64,000 bases of DNA from Planctomycetota bacterium. GTDB taxonomy: Bacteria > Planctomycetota > Planctomycetia > Pirellulales > Lacipirellulaceae. Where the stretch lies: contig JAJDED010000010.1 in NCBI GenBank assembly GCA_029259915.1, positions 62,001 to 126,000 of the forward strand, in the 5' to 3' direction. The translations under genes and the position numbers were made by a program. Below, piece after piece: positions 8,651 to 17,222 of this stretch. How positions within the stretch are numbered: the first letter of the stretch is position 1; the number at the start of each line of letters is the position of its first letter. A model generated the notes under the pieces. The model worked only from the letters and a program-made list of their open reading frames with translations, was not told the DNA's origin and made no database searches.

Positions 8651-11491
8651 TTATCTCCTCATTTCAATTGGTCGATGATCGGTGACTTTTTCCCCGACCG
8701 GGCCGGGGCTTTGTTTTTCTGGTTGTCGCAGGGGTTGCTGCTGCGGTTGTTGTTCCGCAAATGGTTCGGTCCGACGCATCGGGCGCATGTCGGGACTCCA
8801 CTGGCGAATGAACGACACGATGTCGTTCACCTGTTCCTGTGTGAGATCGGCCAAACCGTGCCGACCGATGCCGAATGGTCGCATCGCCGTGCCGCGACGT
8901 CCGCGAATGATTGTCGCCTGCAAATAGCCGTCCGTCGCCGCCCGTAGGAAGCCGGCATTGTTCAGCTCGGGTGCGAAATTGCCCGTGCCATCCGCACCAT
9001 GGCAACCGGCGCAGAATTGACCATACAAGTGTTCTCCCTGATCGGGATTGGCACCGATCACAAACCGATGCGCCGGCTGCGACGTCGGTTCCGCCGTACG
9101 GAGATAAGCAATCAAGTCGTCGATTTCGTCCGCGCGAAATTCGACTATCCCTCCGCCATGGTGACCCATCGCACGCATTTCGGTTCCATCGCGACCCAAC
9201 ACAATAGTCGCGCGAAGAAATCCGTCAGATGCCGCGGCCAAAAACGCCGGATTGCGAATCGCCGGTCCGTTAGCCCCTTCACCATTCGGGCCATGGCAAC
9301 CGGCGCAGGCACGCTGATAGGTAACTTCGCCGCGCGGAGCATAACCCAAGCCAATCTGTTGCCCCACGATCGCCTTACGGCCAGTCTGGTGCCGCAGGAA
9401 CGTGGCAATGTCTTCAATCTGATGCGGCGACAACTCGGCAGCGCCTTGTAATCCGCGTAGAAACGGTCGCATCTGGGTGCCCGTGCGTCCGTGGCTGATC
9501 CATTCGACCAGCACTGCATCGCTCACCGTTTCGAGAAACACCGGGTTGACCAGTTGGGGACCAATGGCACCTTCCGCCTGTGGGCCGTGGCAACTGGCAC
9601 ACATCCCTTGATAAAGCAGTGCCCCATTCTGCCAGTCGCCGGTTAGGTGGATGTCGTCAAGTTGTTTCGCGGGCTCGGTCTGCCAAGAACGCAAAAGTGC
9701 GATCAAGTCGATCACGTCGTCGGTCCCCAGTTGCCGCCAGGCAGGCATCGCCGTGCCGGGGCGACCGCGGACGATCGTGTCGTGCAAAAAGGCATTCGAA
9801 ACAACCGACAACACCGACTGGTTGTTGAGCGACGGCCCGATGCTGCCCTGGCCATTCTCGCCATGGCAAACAATACAACGACTCCGATAAAGTATGCGTC
9901 CGGTGGCCACATGATCGGCAGGCGGAGTGTTGGCAACCAACACTCTGCTGCGAAGCACCGCACTGCGCTCGGACTGTAGCGGCTGCCAACCGCGAATGAA
10001 GGCCAGCAGATCGCTTACTTCGCGATTGTCGAATTGTCGCCATGACGGCATCGCCGTGTTGGGTCGTCCGCGGAGGATCGTCGAAGCAAGAAAATCATCA
10101 CTGGCGATCGCCAGGAGCGTGGACGCACGAAGCGAGATGCCGATCTGACCACCGCGTCCATCGTTGCCATGGCAGCCGGCACAGTTCGCGCGGAACAGCG
10201 CCCCACCGATCCGCGCGTCGCCGCGCGATGCGGAAATCATCGCGCTGTCGGCCTCCCGCGGTTCCCAACGTCGGATCGTGGCGACCAACAGCTCGATTTC
10301 GTCGTCGCTCAAGCCCCCCTGCTCCGCCCATGCAGGCATGCTGGTGCCGGGACGACCTTCCGCGATGATGGTGCGCAGGTAGTCGTCGCTGGCAACACCC
10401 AGCGTGTCGATATTTCGCAAAGATGGGGTGAGCAACTCCCGCGGATGGTCGATCAGCTTGGCTGCCTCGGCATCGCGAACAATGGCGCCAACGCCGTCGG
10501 AACCATGGCAGGCAGCACAATAGGTTTTGTACAAAGTCTCGCCGCGGACTGGTGTCGAGTCGACTTCGCGCGGCAGCGGCGTGTAAGCGGCCGGTGCTGA
10601 TTTGTGCTTCAGGCTGATCATGTAAGCAGCCAAGTCGTGCGCTTCGTCGTCGGTGAGCCCCATCTCCGGCATCACCGTGTTGGGAACAATTGCAGAGGGT
10701 GATTTGAAGTGGACGAACATCCAGTTTTCCACCGACCGCTCGCCATGGACGTGTTGAAAATCGAGATCATGGACCGTTTTTTCGCCCACGTGCGTAATGT
10801 CTGGCCCAAGCGACCCGCCACGTCCGCGATACTGGTGACAACCCAGGCAACCTTTCTCCACGACCAGGCGTTTGCCCTTCGCAAGATTGTCGGCACCTGG
10901 CAGTCCCGCCGCCAATTCGCCGCTCGAGATGTTTACGATGGGGCTTGTCTGTCCATAAAGATCGCTTTGCCCGCCATAGAGGTCGTTTTCGTAATGGCAG
11001 CGGCCACAACTCGTGTAAACCATCTTGCCGGCCAACAGCGGCTCTTCCCAATGGGCCGCATTGTGTCCGCGTTTGTTGAGCACGTTGGCATGGGCGTCGG
11101 CTACACTCGTCGCACGGCCCTGCCCTTGGTGGCAAATGGTGCAGCCAAATTTGTCGGACGGATGATGCTTGAGAATGTCTCCCGGATGCGCGGCAAGCGG
11201 AATCGGCTGGCCTTGCATCGCCGGGTTGTCGATGCCCACGTGACACGTCACACACCGGTCCACTCGTCCGAGTTCTTCTAAGTAAATCTGCCGAACTTCT
11301 ATCGGATAACTGACGGAGGTTGCATCACTCTCAACGGCTGCGTTTTCGATGAGTCGGGCATAGGCACTCTGATGTTCACGCCACTTCGAGGAAAAGTTCT
11401 CTTGCTGTGCCGCCAATAGCAAGAAAGCCAAGAAGACCAGGCTGGAACCCAGTAGCACGACCTTCATCAAACGAAGATGAGATTGTTCCAT
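8651..11491 (-). CDS. Membrane-anchored decaheme cytochrome c with six tandem cytochrome c domains
   Basis: 946 residues from the ATG at 11491 (AGGA 8 bases upstream, just after the cytochrome b stop). One membrane anchor at about residues 11-28 is followed by ten CxxCH heme motifs at about residues 80, 117, 162, 215, 325, 437, 539, 631, 729 and 827. The last six each head a repeat of about 100 residues containing CHG..G and, about 55 residues later, a TxMP or TxMR segment giving the probable axial methionine. This looks like serial duplication of one class I cytochrome c domain. It sits between cytochrome b and NapA, so it is the likely electron wire from the bc-type complex to the molybdoenzyme. 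The tail is Gln/Pro-rich. Confidence 0.9.
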   Translation of the reverse strand: MEQSHLRLMKVVLLGSSLVFLAFLLLAAQQENFSSKWREHQSAYARLIENAAVESDATSVSYPIEVRQIYLEELGRVDRCVTCHVGIDNPAMQGQPIPLAAHPGDILKHHPSDKFGCTICHQGQGRATSVADAHANVLNKRGHNAAHWEEPLLAGKMVYTSCGRCHYENDLYGGQSDLYGQTSPIVNISSGELAAGLPGADNLAKGKRLVVEKGCLGCHQYRGRGGSLGPDITHVGEKTVHDLDFQHVHGERSVENWMFVHFKSPSAIVPNTVMPEMGLTDDEAHDLAAYMISLKHKSAPAAYTPLPREVDSTPVRGETLYKTYCAACHGSDGVGAIVRDAEAAKLIDHPRELLTPSLRNIDTLGVASDDYLRTIIAEGRPGTSMPAWAEQGGLSDDEIELLVATIRRWEPREADSAMISASRGDARIGGALFRANCAGCHGNDGRGGQIGISLRASTLLAIASDDFLASTILRGRPNTAMPSWRQFDNREVSDLLAFIRGWQPLQSERSAVLRSRVLVANTPPADHVATGRILYRSRCIVCHGENGQGSIGPSLNNQSVLSVVSNAFLHDTIVRGRPGTAMPAWRQLGTDDVIDLIALLRSWQTEPAKQLDDIHLTGDWQNGALLYQGMCASCHGPQAEGAIGPQLVNPVFLETVSDAVLVEWISHGRTGTQMRPFLRGLQGAAELSPHQIEDIATFLRHQTGRKAIVGQQIGLGYAPRGEVTYQRACAGCHGPNGEGANGPAIRNPAFLAAASDGFLRATIVLGRDGTEMRAMGHHGGGIVEFRADEIDDLIAYLRTAEPTSQPAHRFVIGANPDQGEHLYGQFCAGCHGADGTGNFAPELNNAGFLRAATDGYLQATIIRGRRGTAMRPFGIGRHGLADLTQEQVNDIVSFIRQWSPDMRPMRRTEPFAEQQPQQQPLRQPEKQSPGPVGEKVTDHRPIEMRR

Positions 11492-11501
11492 GGCGGTTGT
11501 C

Positions 11502-13121
11502 CTAATGTGTCGGCCACTGGTCTTGCGACCAATAAAAATCCCAGTTCGGGCCACGGTGCACGGTTGCGAAATAAGTCAAAATTACAAATGCGATCAGAAA
11601 ACAGGTAAACACGGCCAAAGCACCCATGCGCGTCGAGTTGGTTGCTTTCGTAATGCCGAGGGACCACGCCATGAATACGACAAGCAGCACCGTACCCGGG
11701 TTGACCAGTGTGATCACGATCTGTGGAATACCCGGGAACCAGCTGCGAAGCCAACCGTATTGCACCGTGAAAATAAGCATGCCGATCACGACCACCGCGG
11801 TGACGATCGCCGTCAACAGACAGATCCACTTGCCTAGACTGCCGCCGAACCAGATGCCAACATCCTCTTCATCGCGGTCGAGGTACGGCACACACATCAA
11901 CCCAAGCACAACAATTGCCGGAATCCCCACGCCACCCATGAAGGCGGAGTAACTCACAAGTTCCTGAAGACCAAGGAAGTACCACGGGGCCTTGGCCGGG
12001 TTTTCTGGAACCGCCGGATTGGCCATCTCCTTCAGTGGTGCGTCATAGTAGTAGCCCAAGGCGAGCATCGCCGCCAAGGTGAGCATTGTCAGCGCAGCGA
12101 TTGCATACAGGGCCCCGGGATAGGTCGGTACGGTGTTGGCCATGGCGCGATCAACCGCGGGCGTTTTGCCGCGCACGACCGCCATCAACCCGTAAGTGCG
12201 AGAGGGGCGCATTGCAGGCGAGCTTTCCAGCGCGTTTGCGCTGCCGTTCGCGCCAGAACTTCCCGTAGCCGGAAGAGCATCCGTGTAAGCCGGCCGCGTC
12301 AAACCGCCGTCCTTACGAATTCTCCAAAAGTGCACACCCAGCAACACCGCCGTCATTAGCGGCAACACCATCACATGCAGTAAGTAAAAGCGAATCAACG
12401 CTTCCTGCCCAACCTGGTTCGCACCCAACAGCAACCGCTTCTGGAATCCGCCAATGTCGCACCAGTCGGTAATCCCCAACGCATCGGTCAATTCCCGAGG
12501 CGACTGGGCGATTTCAGAGCCAATCGTCACGGCCCAAAACGCGAGTTGATCCCAAGGCAACAAATAGCCAGTGAAACTTAGTGCCAATGTCAACACAAAG
12601 AGCAACATGCCGACAACCCAGTTGAATTGCCGCGCCCCTTTGTAGGCTGCCGTGTAAAACGCGCGAGCCATGTGCAACATGACCATAGCCACCATCGCGT
12701 GGGCCCCCCACCGATGGATGTTCCGCACAAAGCGTCCGGTCGGCACGATGTAATGAATCTCCTTCATCGAGTCGTAAGCCTGATCGATCGACGGCTTGTA
12801 GTAAATCATCAACGGAATGCCCGTCGCGGTCAGCAACAAGAACAGCACAAGCGTGATAATGCCCAGCCCCCACGTGGCCCGAATCCGCATCGAATAGCGG
12901 TGGATTCGCGTCGGCATTATGTGCAGGAAGAAATTCGTGAACACCGCCTGCGACGCGGCACGGTCCGACGTAGGACGACCATGCCGAATCAACGAGTCAC
13001 GAAAGCTCCGCGGCACGCTGCGCAAATTCTTAAGATAGCGCTGGATGGCGCTTTGAGGTTGCCCGTTCGCAGGAGCGCCTTGCTCGGGTTCTTGACGAGA
13101 TTCTTTTGTGTCCGTGACCAT
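11502..13121 (-). CDS. Cytochrome b (b6-type plus subunit IV in one chain)
   Basis: 539 residues. The N-terminal half has the four heme-ligand histidines H136 and H150 (IHRWGAHAMVAMVMLH) and H249 and H264. Their spacings of 14 and 15 match cytochrome b6 rather than mitochondrial cytochrome b. The C-terminal half carries KAPWYFLGLQE, the counterpart of the PEWY quinol-site motif of subunit IV, so b6 and subunit IV are fused. A linker of about 60 residues rich in Ala/Ser/Gly joins them. The protein should oxidise quinol in the membrane together with the Rieske protein encoded two bases upstream. Confidence 0.92.
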   Translation of the reverse strand: MVTDTKESRQEPEQGAPANGQPQSAIQRYLKNLRSVPRSFRDSLIRHGRPTSDRAASQAVFTNFFLHIMPTRIHRYSMRIRATWGLGIITLVLFLLLTATGIPLMIYYKPSIDQAYDSMKEIHYIVPTGRFVRNIHRWGAHAMVAMVMLHMARAFYTAAYKGARQFNWVVGMLLFVLTLALSFTGYLLPWDQLAFWAVTIGSEIAQSPRELTDALGITDWCDIGGFQKRLLLGANQVGQEALIRFYLLHVMVLPLMTAVLLGVHFWRIRKDGGLTRPAYTDALPATGSSGANGSANALESSPAMRPSRTYGLMAVVRGKTPAVDRAMANTVPTYPGALYAIAALTMLTLAAMLALGYYYDAPLKEMANPAVPENPAKAPWYFLGLQELVSYSAFMGGVGIPAIVVLGLMCVPYLDRDEEDVGIWFGGSLGKWICLLTAIVTAVVVIGMLIFTVQYGWLRSWFPGIPQIVITLVNPGTVLLVVFMAWSLGITKATNSTRMGALAVFTCFLIAFVILTYFATVHRGPNWDFYWSQDQWPTH

Positions 13122-13123
13122 GG

Positions 13124-13609
13124 TTACACCTTCAACCTCACGTCGGCTCCGACTTCTGCCTGTTTGTCGACGACCAACTGCCCGTCTGGAGAAACGCGGA
13201 GTTGCAAGTACATCAGCGGTTTTGGCGCCGGGCCTTGGGTGACCTGCCCTTGCACGTCAAAGCGACTTCCATGACAGGGACAGTGAAAGCCTTTCTCTCC
13301 GCCGTTCGTGACAATACATCCCAAGTGCGTACAAATCGCCGAGATGGCATACAAACCTGCTTTGTCTGCATAGATCCACAACCGGTGCTCAGGAATGGGA
13401 GTCATGCTCGAGGCCAAAAACGACGGCAAGGGGCCAAGCTTCACCCGACTGTTCGACTCGGGAAATACCGACGGCATCGGTAACCGCATCGCTCCCAATG
13501 TGGCAACGCCTAATGCCACCGCAGCCGACCAAAGTGCCGCCAAGCCAAGAAAATCACGTCGCTCCTTGGGAGCCTGAAAACGTTCACTCTGTTGAAGGTC
13601 GTTACTCAT
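13124..13609 (-). CDS. Rieske 2Fe-2S protein
   Basis: 161 residues with one N-terminal membrane anchor (about residues 19-40) and a Rieske domain. The cluster ligands are C93 and H95 in CTHLGC and C110 and H113 in CPCHGS; C98 and C112 would form the usual disulfide. It takes electrons from quinol at the cytochrome b site and passes them to a cytochrome c. Its ATG overlaps the stop of the upstream flavoprotein gene (ATGA), and the cytochrome b gene starts two bases after its stop. Confidence 0.95.
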   Translation of the reverse strand: MSNDLQQSERFQAPKERRDFLGLAALWSAAVALGVATLGAMRLPMPSVFPESNSRVKLGPLPSFLASSMTPIPEHRLWIYADKAGLYAISAICTHLGCIVTNGGEKGFHCPCHGSRFDVQGQVTQGPAPKPLMYLQLRVSPDGQLVVDKQAEVGADVRLKV

Positions 13610-15513
13610 ACCACAACACCCTCATTAGCTTCGATGGACCAAGAACTTGTCGTGCGAATCTGCTCCATCGTGATCGCGCCTACCGGACATCGCTCCGCAC
13701 ACAAAGCACAGCGGATGCACTTGGTCTCGTCCTTAATAATGGCCGAAAAACTGTCCTGCCCTTCTCCTTCCAGACGGCTGTCGAACACCTGCTGCATCAT
13801 GTCATCGCCAGCCAGTCGGTCGAGCGATACAAGCTCCAGGCAAATCTCGGGGCAAACATCCGCACACCCGCCGCAGAGAATACATTTGTCCGAATCAAAA
13901 ATCGTATTGATCCCACAGTCCAAACAGCGGCAGCCTTCGCACGTCGCTTGCGGCTGGTCGTAGCCGAGCTCGACAATGGCTAGTTGGCTTGTCCTGCGCT
14001 GCTCGGGGCTGGCAGCCGGAATCGATACCCGTTCCAGCTTTTCGTAGTCTTTCTCTCGCGCATAATCTGGAAGCTCGACATGCGTGAGATCAATTTTCTC
14101 GACCAACCGTTGGCCGTGCAGTTGTTGGTAAATACTGCGGGCAACTTTTTTTCCGTTTGCCACGGCGTCGATGAGCAATCGTGGCCCGTAGGCGATGTCC
14201 CCAGCCAAGAACACATCTGAGGCCGTGGTGCGCATCGTCTCCTGATCGACTTCGATCAATCCTCGCTCGTTGCGCTTGATGTCCTCTGCAACTAAAAATG
14301 AAAGCTCCGCTTGTTGGCCGATTCCCCAGATCACCGTGTCGGCCTGAAGAGTGATTCGATCCGATTCGTCAAATTCGGGCGCAAAACGACCCTGATCGTC
14401 GAACACGCGTAAGCATTTCTGAAAAGTGACGCCCGTTGCCCGGCCCGACTTATCCTGCGTGATTTCCACGGGCCCCAAACTGTGGTGCCGGATCACGCCT
14501 TCTTCGTCTCCCTCAAGGATTTCCAGATCGTCAGCAGGCAATTCTTCAAGACTTTCCAAACTGCATAGATTTACCGAATGAACTCCCGACCGACGCAGCA
14601 CGGTGCGCGAAATATCGACACCTGTCTGTCGGACGACTGTGCGGGCGATGTCGTAGGCGACATTGCCGCCGCCGATCACAACCACGTTGCCGCGAATGTC
14701 GACATCCTTACCGACTGCCACGTCGCGCAAGAGTTCCACGCCGCCGAGTACCCCCTCGGCATCCGCTCCGGGAATGGGCAAAGACCGCGACCGTTTCAGC
14801 CCGATGGCAATGATCGTCGCATCATGCCGCCCTCGGATCTCGGCAAGAGAAATATCCTTGCCCACTTGCGTGTTGCAGCGAAACTCGACTCCCAAGGAGC
14901 GAATAAACTCGACCTCGGCAGCAATCAATTCTCGCGGCAAACGGTAAGAGGGAATGCCCACGGCAAGCATCCCGGCGGGAACCGATTCCATCTCAAACAC
15001 CGTAGGGCGACATCCAAGCAGCGCGAGATCATGCGCCGCGGCCAGCCCGGCCGGTCCGGAGCCGATGATGGCCACTTTTTTCCCCGACTCGTTCTCGGCA
15101 ATCTGTTGCTCTGATAAGAAACTGGAAAAACCGCTCAGTTCCTCGCACCGCACACTCACGCGATGATTCGCTTGGTCTACAAGCCGATTGATCAACTGTT
15201 TCGGAGAATCCTGTTTCTCTTTGGCATTCGCTCCGAAACGATCGGTCACAAAGCGTTTTAATGCGCGGATGGAAACTGCCTGATCAATGTCTTTGCGCCG
15301 ACAAGCAGCTTCGCAGGGAGCCCCGCATACCCGGCCGCAGATCGACGCCAGAGGGTTCGGACCCCGCGCGATCAAGTAAGCATCCTCGATCCGCCCCTCG
15401 GCGATTGCCCGGACGTAGCCACGCGCATCGGTATGGACAGGACAAGCCTCTTGGCATTTGACCTGCCGACGCCAGTAGTCGGGTGTCGGAACCTCGACCT
15501 GATACTGTTGCAT
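13606..15513 (-). CDS. GltD-like FAD/NAD(P) oxidoreductase with N- and C-terminal Fe-S domains
   Basis: 635 residues from the ATG at 15513 (AGGA 8 bases upstream); a TTG at 15546 is an alternative. The N-terminus has the Cys-rich Fe-S domain of glutamate-synthase small-subunit-like proteins (CQEACPVH, CGRVCGAPCEAAC). Then come an FAD site (IIGSGPAGLAAAHDL), an NAD(P)H site (VIGGGNVAYD) and two ferredoxin motifs at the C-terminus (CILCGGCADVCP, CIRCALCAERCP). Relatives move electrons between NAD(P)H and ferredoxin-like partners. It is the first gene of the operon and overlaps the Rieske gene, so it probably links the NAD(P)H pool to this complex; the direction is unknown. Confidence 0.85.
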   Translation of the reverse strand: MQQYQVEVPTPDYWRRQVKCQEACPVHTDARGYVRAIAEGRIEDAYLIARGPNPLASICGRVCGAPCEAACRRKDIDQAVSIRALKRFVTDRFGANAKEKQDSPKQLINRLVDQANHRVSVRCEELSGFSSFLSEQQIAENESGKKVAIIGSGPAGLAAAHDLALLGCRPTVFEMESVPAGMLAVGIPSYRLPRELIAAEVEFIRSLGVEFRCNTQVGKDISLAEIRGRHDATIIAIGLKRSRSLPIPGADAEGVLGGVELLRDVAVGKDVDIRGNVVVIGGGNVAYDIARTVVRQTGVDISRTVLRRSGVHSVNLCSLESLEELPADDLEILEGDEEGVIRHHSLGPVEITQDKSGRATGVTFQKCLRVFDDQGRFAPEFDESDRITLQADTVIWGIGQQAELSFLVAEDIKRNERGLIEVDQETMRTTASDVFLAGDIAYGPRLLIDAVANGKKVARSIYQQLHGQRLVEKIDLTHVELPDYAREKDYEKLERVSIPAASPEQRRTSQLAIVELGYDQPQATCEGCRCLDCGINTIFDSDKCILCGGCADVCPEICLELVSLDRLAGDDMMQQVFDSRLEGEGQDSFSAIIKDETKCIRCALCAERCPVGAITMEQIRTTSSWSIEANEGVVV

Positions 15514-15703
15514 GACAGGTATCCTGAGAGTTTGCCCAGCACCCAAGCATCAGGCACGTTTCCTTGATGCCGCAACTCTCACACTTTGCGACACCTTTGC
15601 CGTACCCGGCCTCAGGCAACTTCCTGGAACAGGGATCTGACGTTCTTCTCCCCAAAAAACTGCAAAAAAGCGGTGTTATGAGTCGATTTTCATTCTTGCA
15701 AAC

Positions 15704-15732
15704 AAACTACCCGCGGCTATAAAGGATGTCAA
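15704..15732 (-). promoter_or_regulatory. Predicted promoter of the respiratory operon
   Basis: On the minus strand a perfect TTGACA (15732-15727) is followed after 17 bases by TAGTTT (15709-15704), a fair -10 box. Transcription would start about 190 bases upstream of the first operon gene. It lies next to, and face-to-face with, a TATAAT at 15745-15750 that could serve the Rrf2 gene, so a regulator bound between them could control both. Confidence 0.4.
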
Positions 15733-15785
15733 GGTCCGAATATCTATAATTTGCCCTGCGGCTTGCGGCAGGCTAAGGTTCTTGC

Positions 15786-16292
15786 ATGATCTCTCAAACC
15801 GTCGAGTACGCCCTTCGCGCCATCGTCACGATTGCCCAGCACGAGGGCCAGCCTTGCACCGCTCAGCAGATCTCGAAGATCACGCAAGTCCCTGCACCCT
15901 ATCTTTCCAAATTGATGCAGGGCTTGGTCCGCGCAGGTCTGACGAACTCGCAACGAGGGCTCCATGGTGGTTTTGTGTTGACTAGAAAGCCCGCTGAAAT
16001 GAGCATTTTGGAGGTCGTCGACGCAGTGGACCCAATCCAACGCATTCGCGAATGTCCATTGGGCATCAGCACCCACGGCAGCCACCTCTGCCCGCTACAT
16101 CAACGCTTGGATCGGGCGATGGAAATGGTAGAAAAGTTGTTTCGCGAAACAACAGTTGCCGACGTCCTTGCCGAGCCCGGGAGCGTCACCCCGCTCTGCG
16201 CGGAGAAGAAGTTGATGATGGTAAAAATGAATCTTGCGAAGCAGAAGCCAGCAACAACTAAGAAGCGACCAAAAACAAAGAAAAAAGGTTAA
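15786..16292 (+). CDS. Rrf2-family transcription regulator with an altered cluster site
   Basis: 168 residues. The N-terminal winged helix (SQTVEYALRAIVTIA, recognition region PYLSKLMQGLVRAGL) is typical of Rrf2 proteins such as IscR and NsrR. Cluster-site residues are C90, C102 and H105. In IscR-like spacing a third Cys would be at 96, but here residue 96 is Thr and 97 is His. The last 25 residues are Lys-rich and unlike the core family. It is divergent from the Rieske/NapA operon, so it probably controls that operon in response to redox state, iron-sulfur supply or nitrogen oxides. A hairpin terminator follows. Confidence 0.85.
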   Translation: MISQTVEYALRAIVTIAQHEGQPCTAQQISKITQVPAPYLSKLMQGLVRAGLTNSQRGLHGGFVLTRKPAEMSILEVVDAVDPIQRIRECPLGISTHGSHLCPLHQRLDRAMEMVEKLFRETTVADVLAEPGSVTPLCAEKKLMMVKMNLAKQKPATTKKRPKTKKKG

Positions 16293-16336
16293 GAGCCCTT
16301 CATTTCCCAGGCCAATCACGTGCAACCCTGCACGAA

Positions 16337-16372
16337 AAAACGCTCCTCGATCTTCCGATCCAGGAGCGTTTT
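16337..16372. terminator. Bidirectional hairpin terminator
   Basis: AAAACGCTCCT at 16337-16347 pairs with AGGAGCGTTTT at 16362-16372 around a 14-base loop. The A/T-rich ends provide a T tract in both directions. It lies between the converging Rrf2 and cold-shock genes. Confidence 0.8.
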
Positions 16373-16405
16373 GTGATGGTAAATCACTTCTTAAACGGTG
16401 TGTCA

Positions 16406-16615
16406 CTAAGCAGTTTGCTGAGCCAATCGAACGGAAACCGCGCAAGGGCCTTTTTTGCCTTGACCGACTTGGTATTCGACAACCTGGCCTTCGCTGAGTT
16501 GCTCAATAGTCGTGCCTTGGACTTCGGAGTGGTGAAAGAACAGGTCGCCCCGCTCGCCTTCGATGAATCCAAAACCCTTGTCCGACAATACTTTCTTGAT
16601 CTTACCTTCTGGCAT
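16406..16615 (-). CDS. Cold-shock domain protein
   Basis: 69 residues from the ATG at 16615, which has GGAGG 5 bases upstream; a GTG four codons earlier overlaps the ribosome-binding site and is less likely. The single cold-shock domain has the RNA-binding motifs KGFGFI and DLFFHHSEV, with position-1 KIKKVLSDKGFGF as in CspA. It probably binds single-stranded RNA or DNA as an RNA chaperone. Monocistronic, with a T-rich leader. Confidence 0.95.
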   Translation of the reverse strand: MPEGKIKKVLSDKGFGFIEGERGDLFFHHSEVQGTTIEQLSEGQVVEYQVGQGKKGPCAVSVRLAQQTA

Positions 16616-17222
16616 TGCTGCCTCCACAAAAAAAACAAAAACTTAAAACTTGGGCCGCGAGAATGACTTCTAACGAAGCGACTCGCTAACCTAAAAAATG
16701 GGAGCAGAATACCACAAAAATTAGTTGAACTCTTACATGAAGGGCACAGCTACGCAGAGTGCGGCGTGACGGAAAGAACCCTCGGTAGGCGTGTTGTACC
16801 AACTTGTGTACCACCTGCTTCTTTTTCTCTTCATCGCTGCTCGTCACGATTCATCGCAACAATAATATGGTAGATGATAGCCAAGCGAGTTGCAATGCCC
16901 GCAAGAAAGACGGCCAATTTGCCCATTCTAACGTTTTGACAACTTACCGCCATTATAGCCCCTGAAGTTCGTCAAGTTCGAAGAGCCTTGAATTCCCGAC
17001 AATATATGCGCAAAAAAGACATAAAATACTCCGCAGAAGATACGGGGGTGCAGCCCACGGTGTTATAATCGCCAAAACTGCTAACCGCGGGTGCCTTTTC
17101 TCTTACCATGCGGAGTTTGATAAATCGGCGTTGGCACACGCGATTATCGCATTTGCTCTCGTCCGCAAGTTCGGTGGGCTTGTCGTGGATTTCTATTCGC
17201 CTTCCATCCAAGGGTCCGAAGC
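16616..17222. other. Intergenic region, promoters only
   Basis: About 600 bases between divergent genes (cold-shock protein and FG-GAP protein). A TATAAT at 17064-17069 could be the -10 box of the downstream plus-strand gene, but no good -35 accompanies it. No conserved RNA or gene was recognised. Confidence 0.5.

Noticed and set aside
7439-8947. 502-codon plus-strand open frame
   Set aside because: Antisense to napA and the decaheme cytochrome; no recognisable domain.
16936-16960. TTGACA near 16936 as a promoter of the FG-GAP gene
   Set aside because: The nearest TATA-like box is only about 12 bases away and lies nearly 270 bases from the gene.
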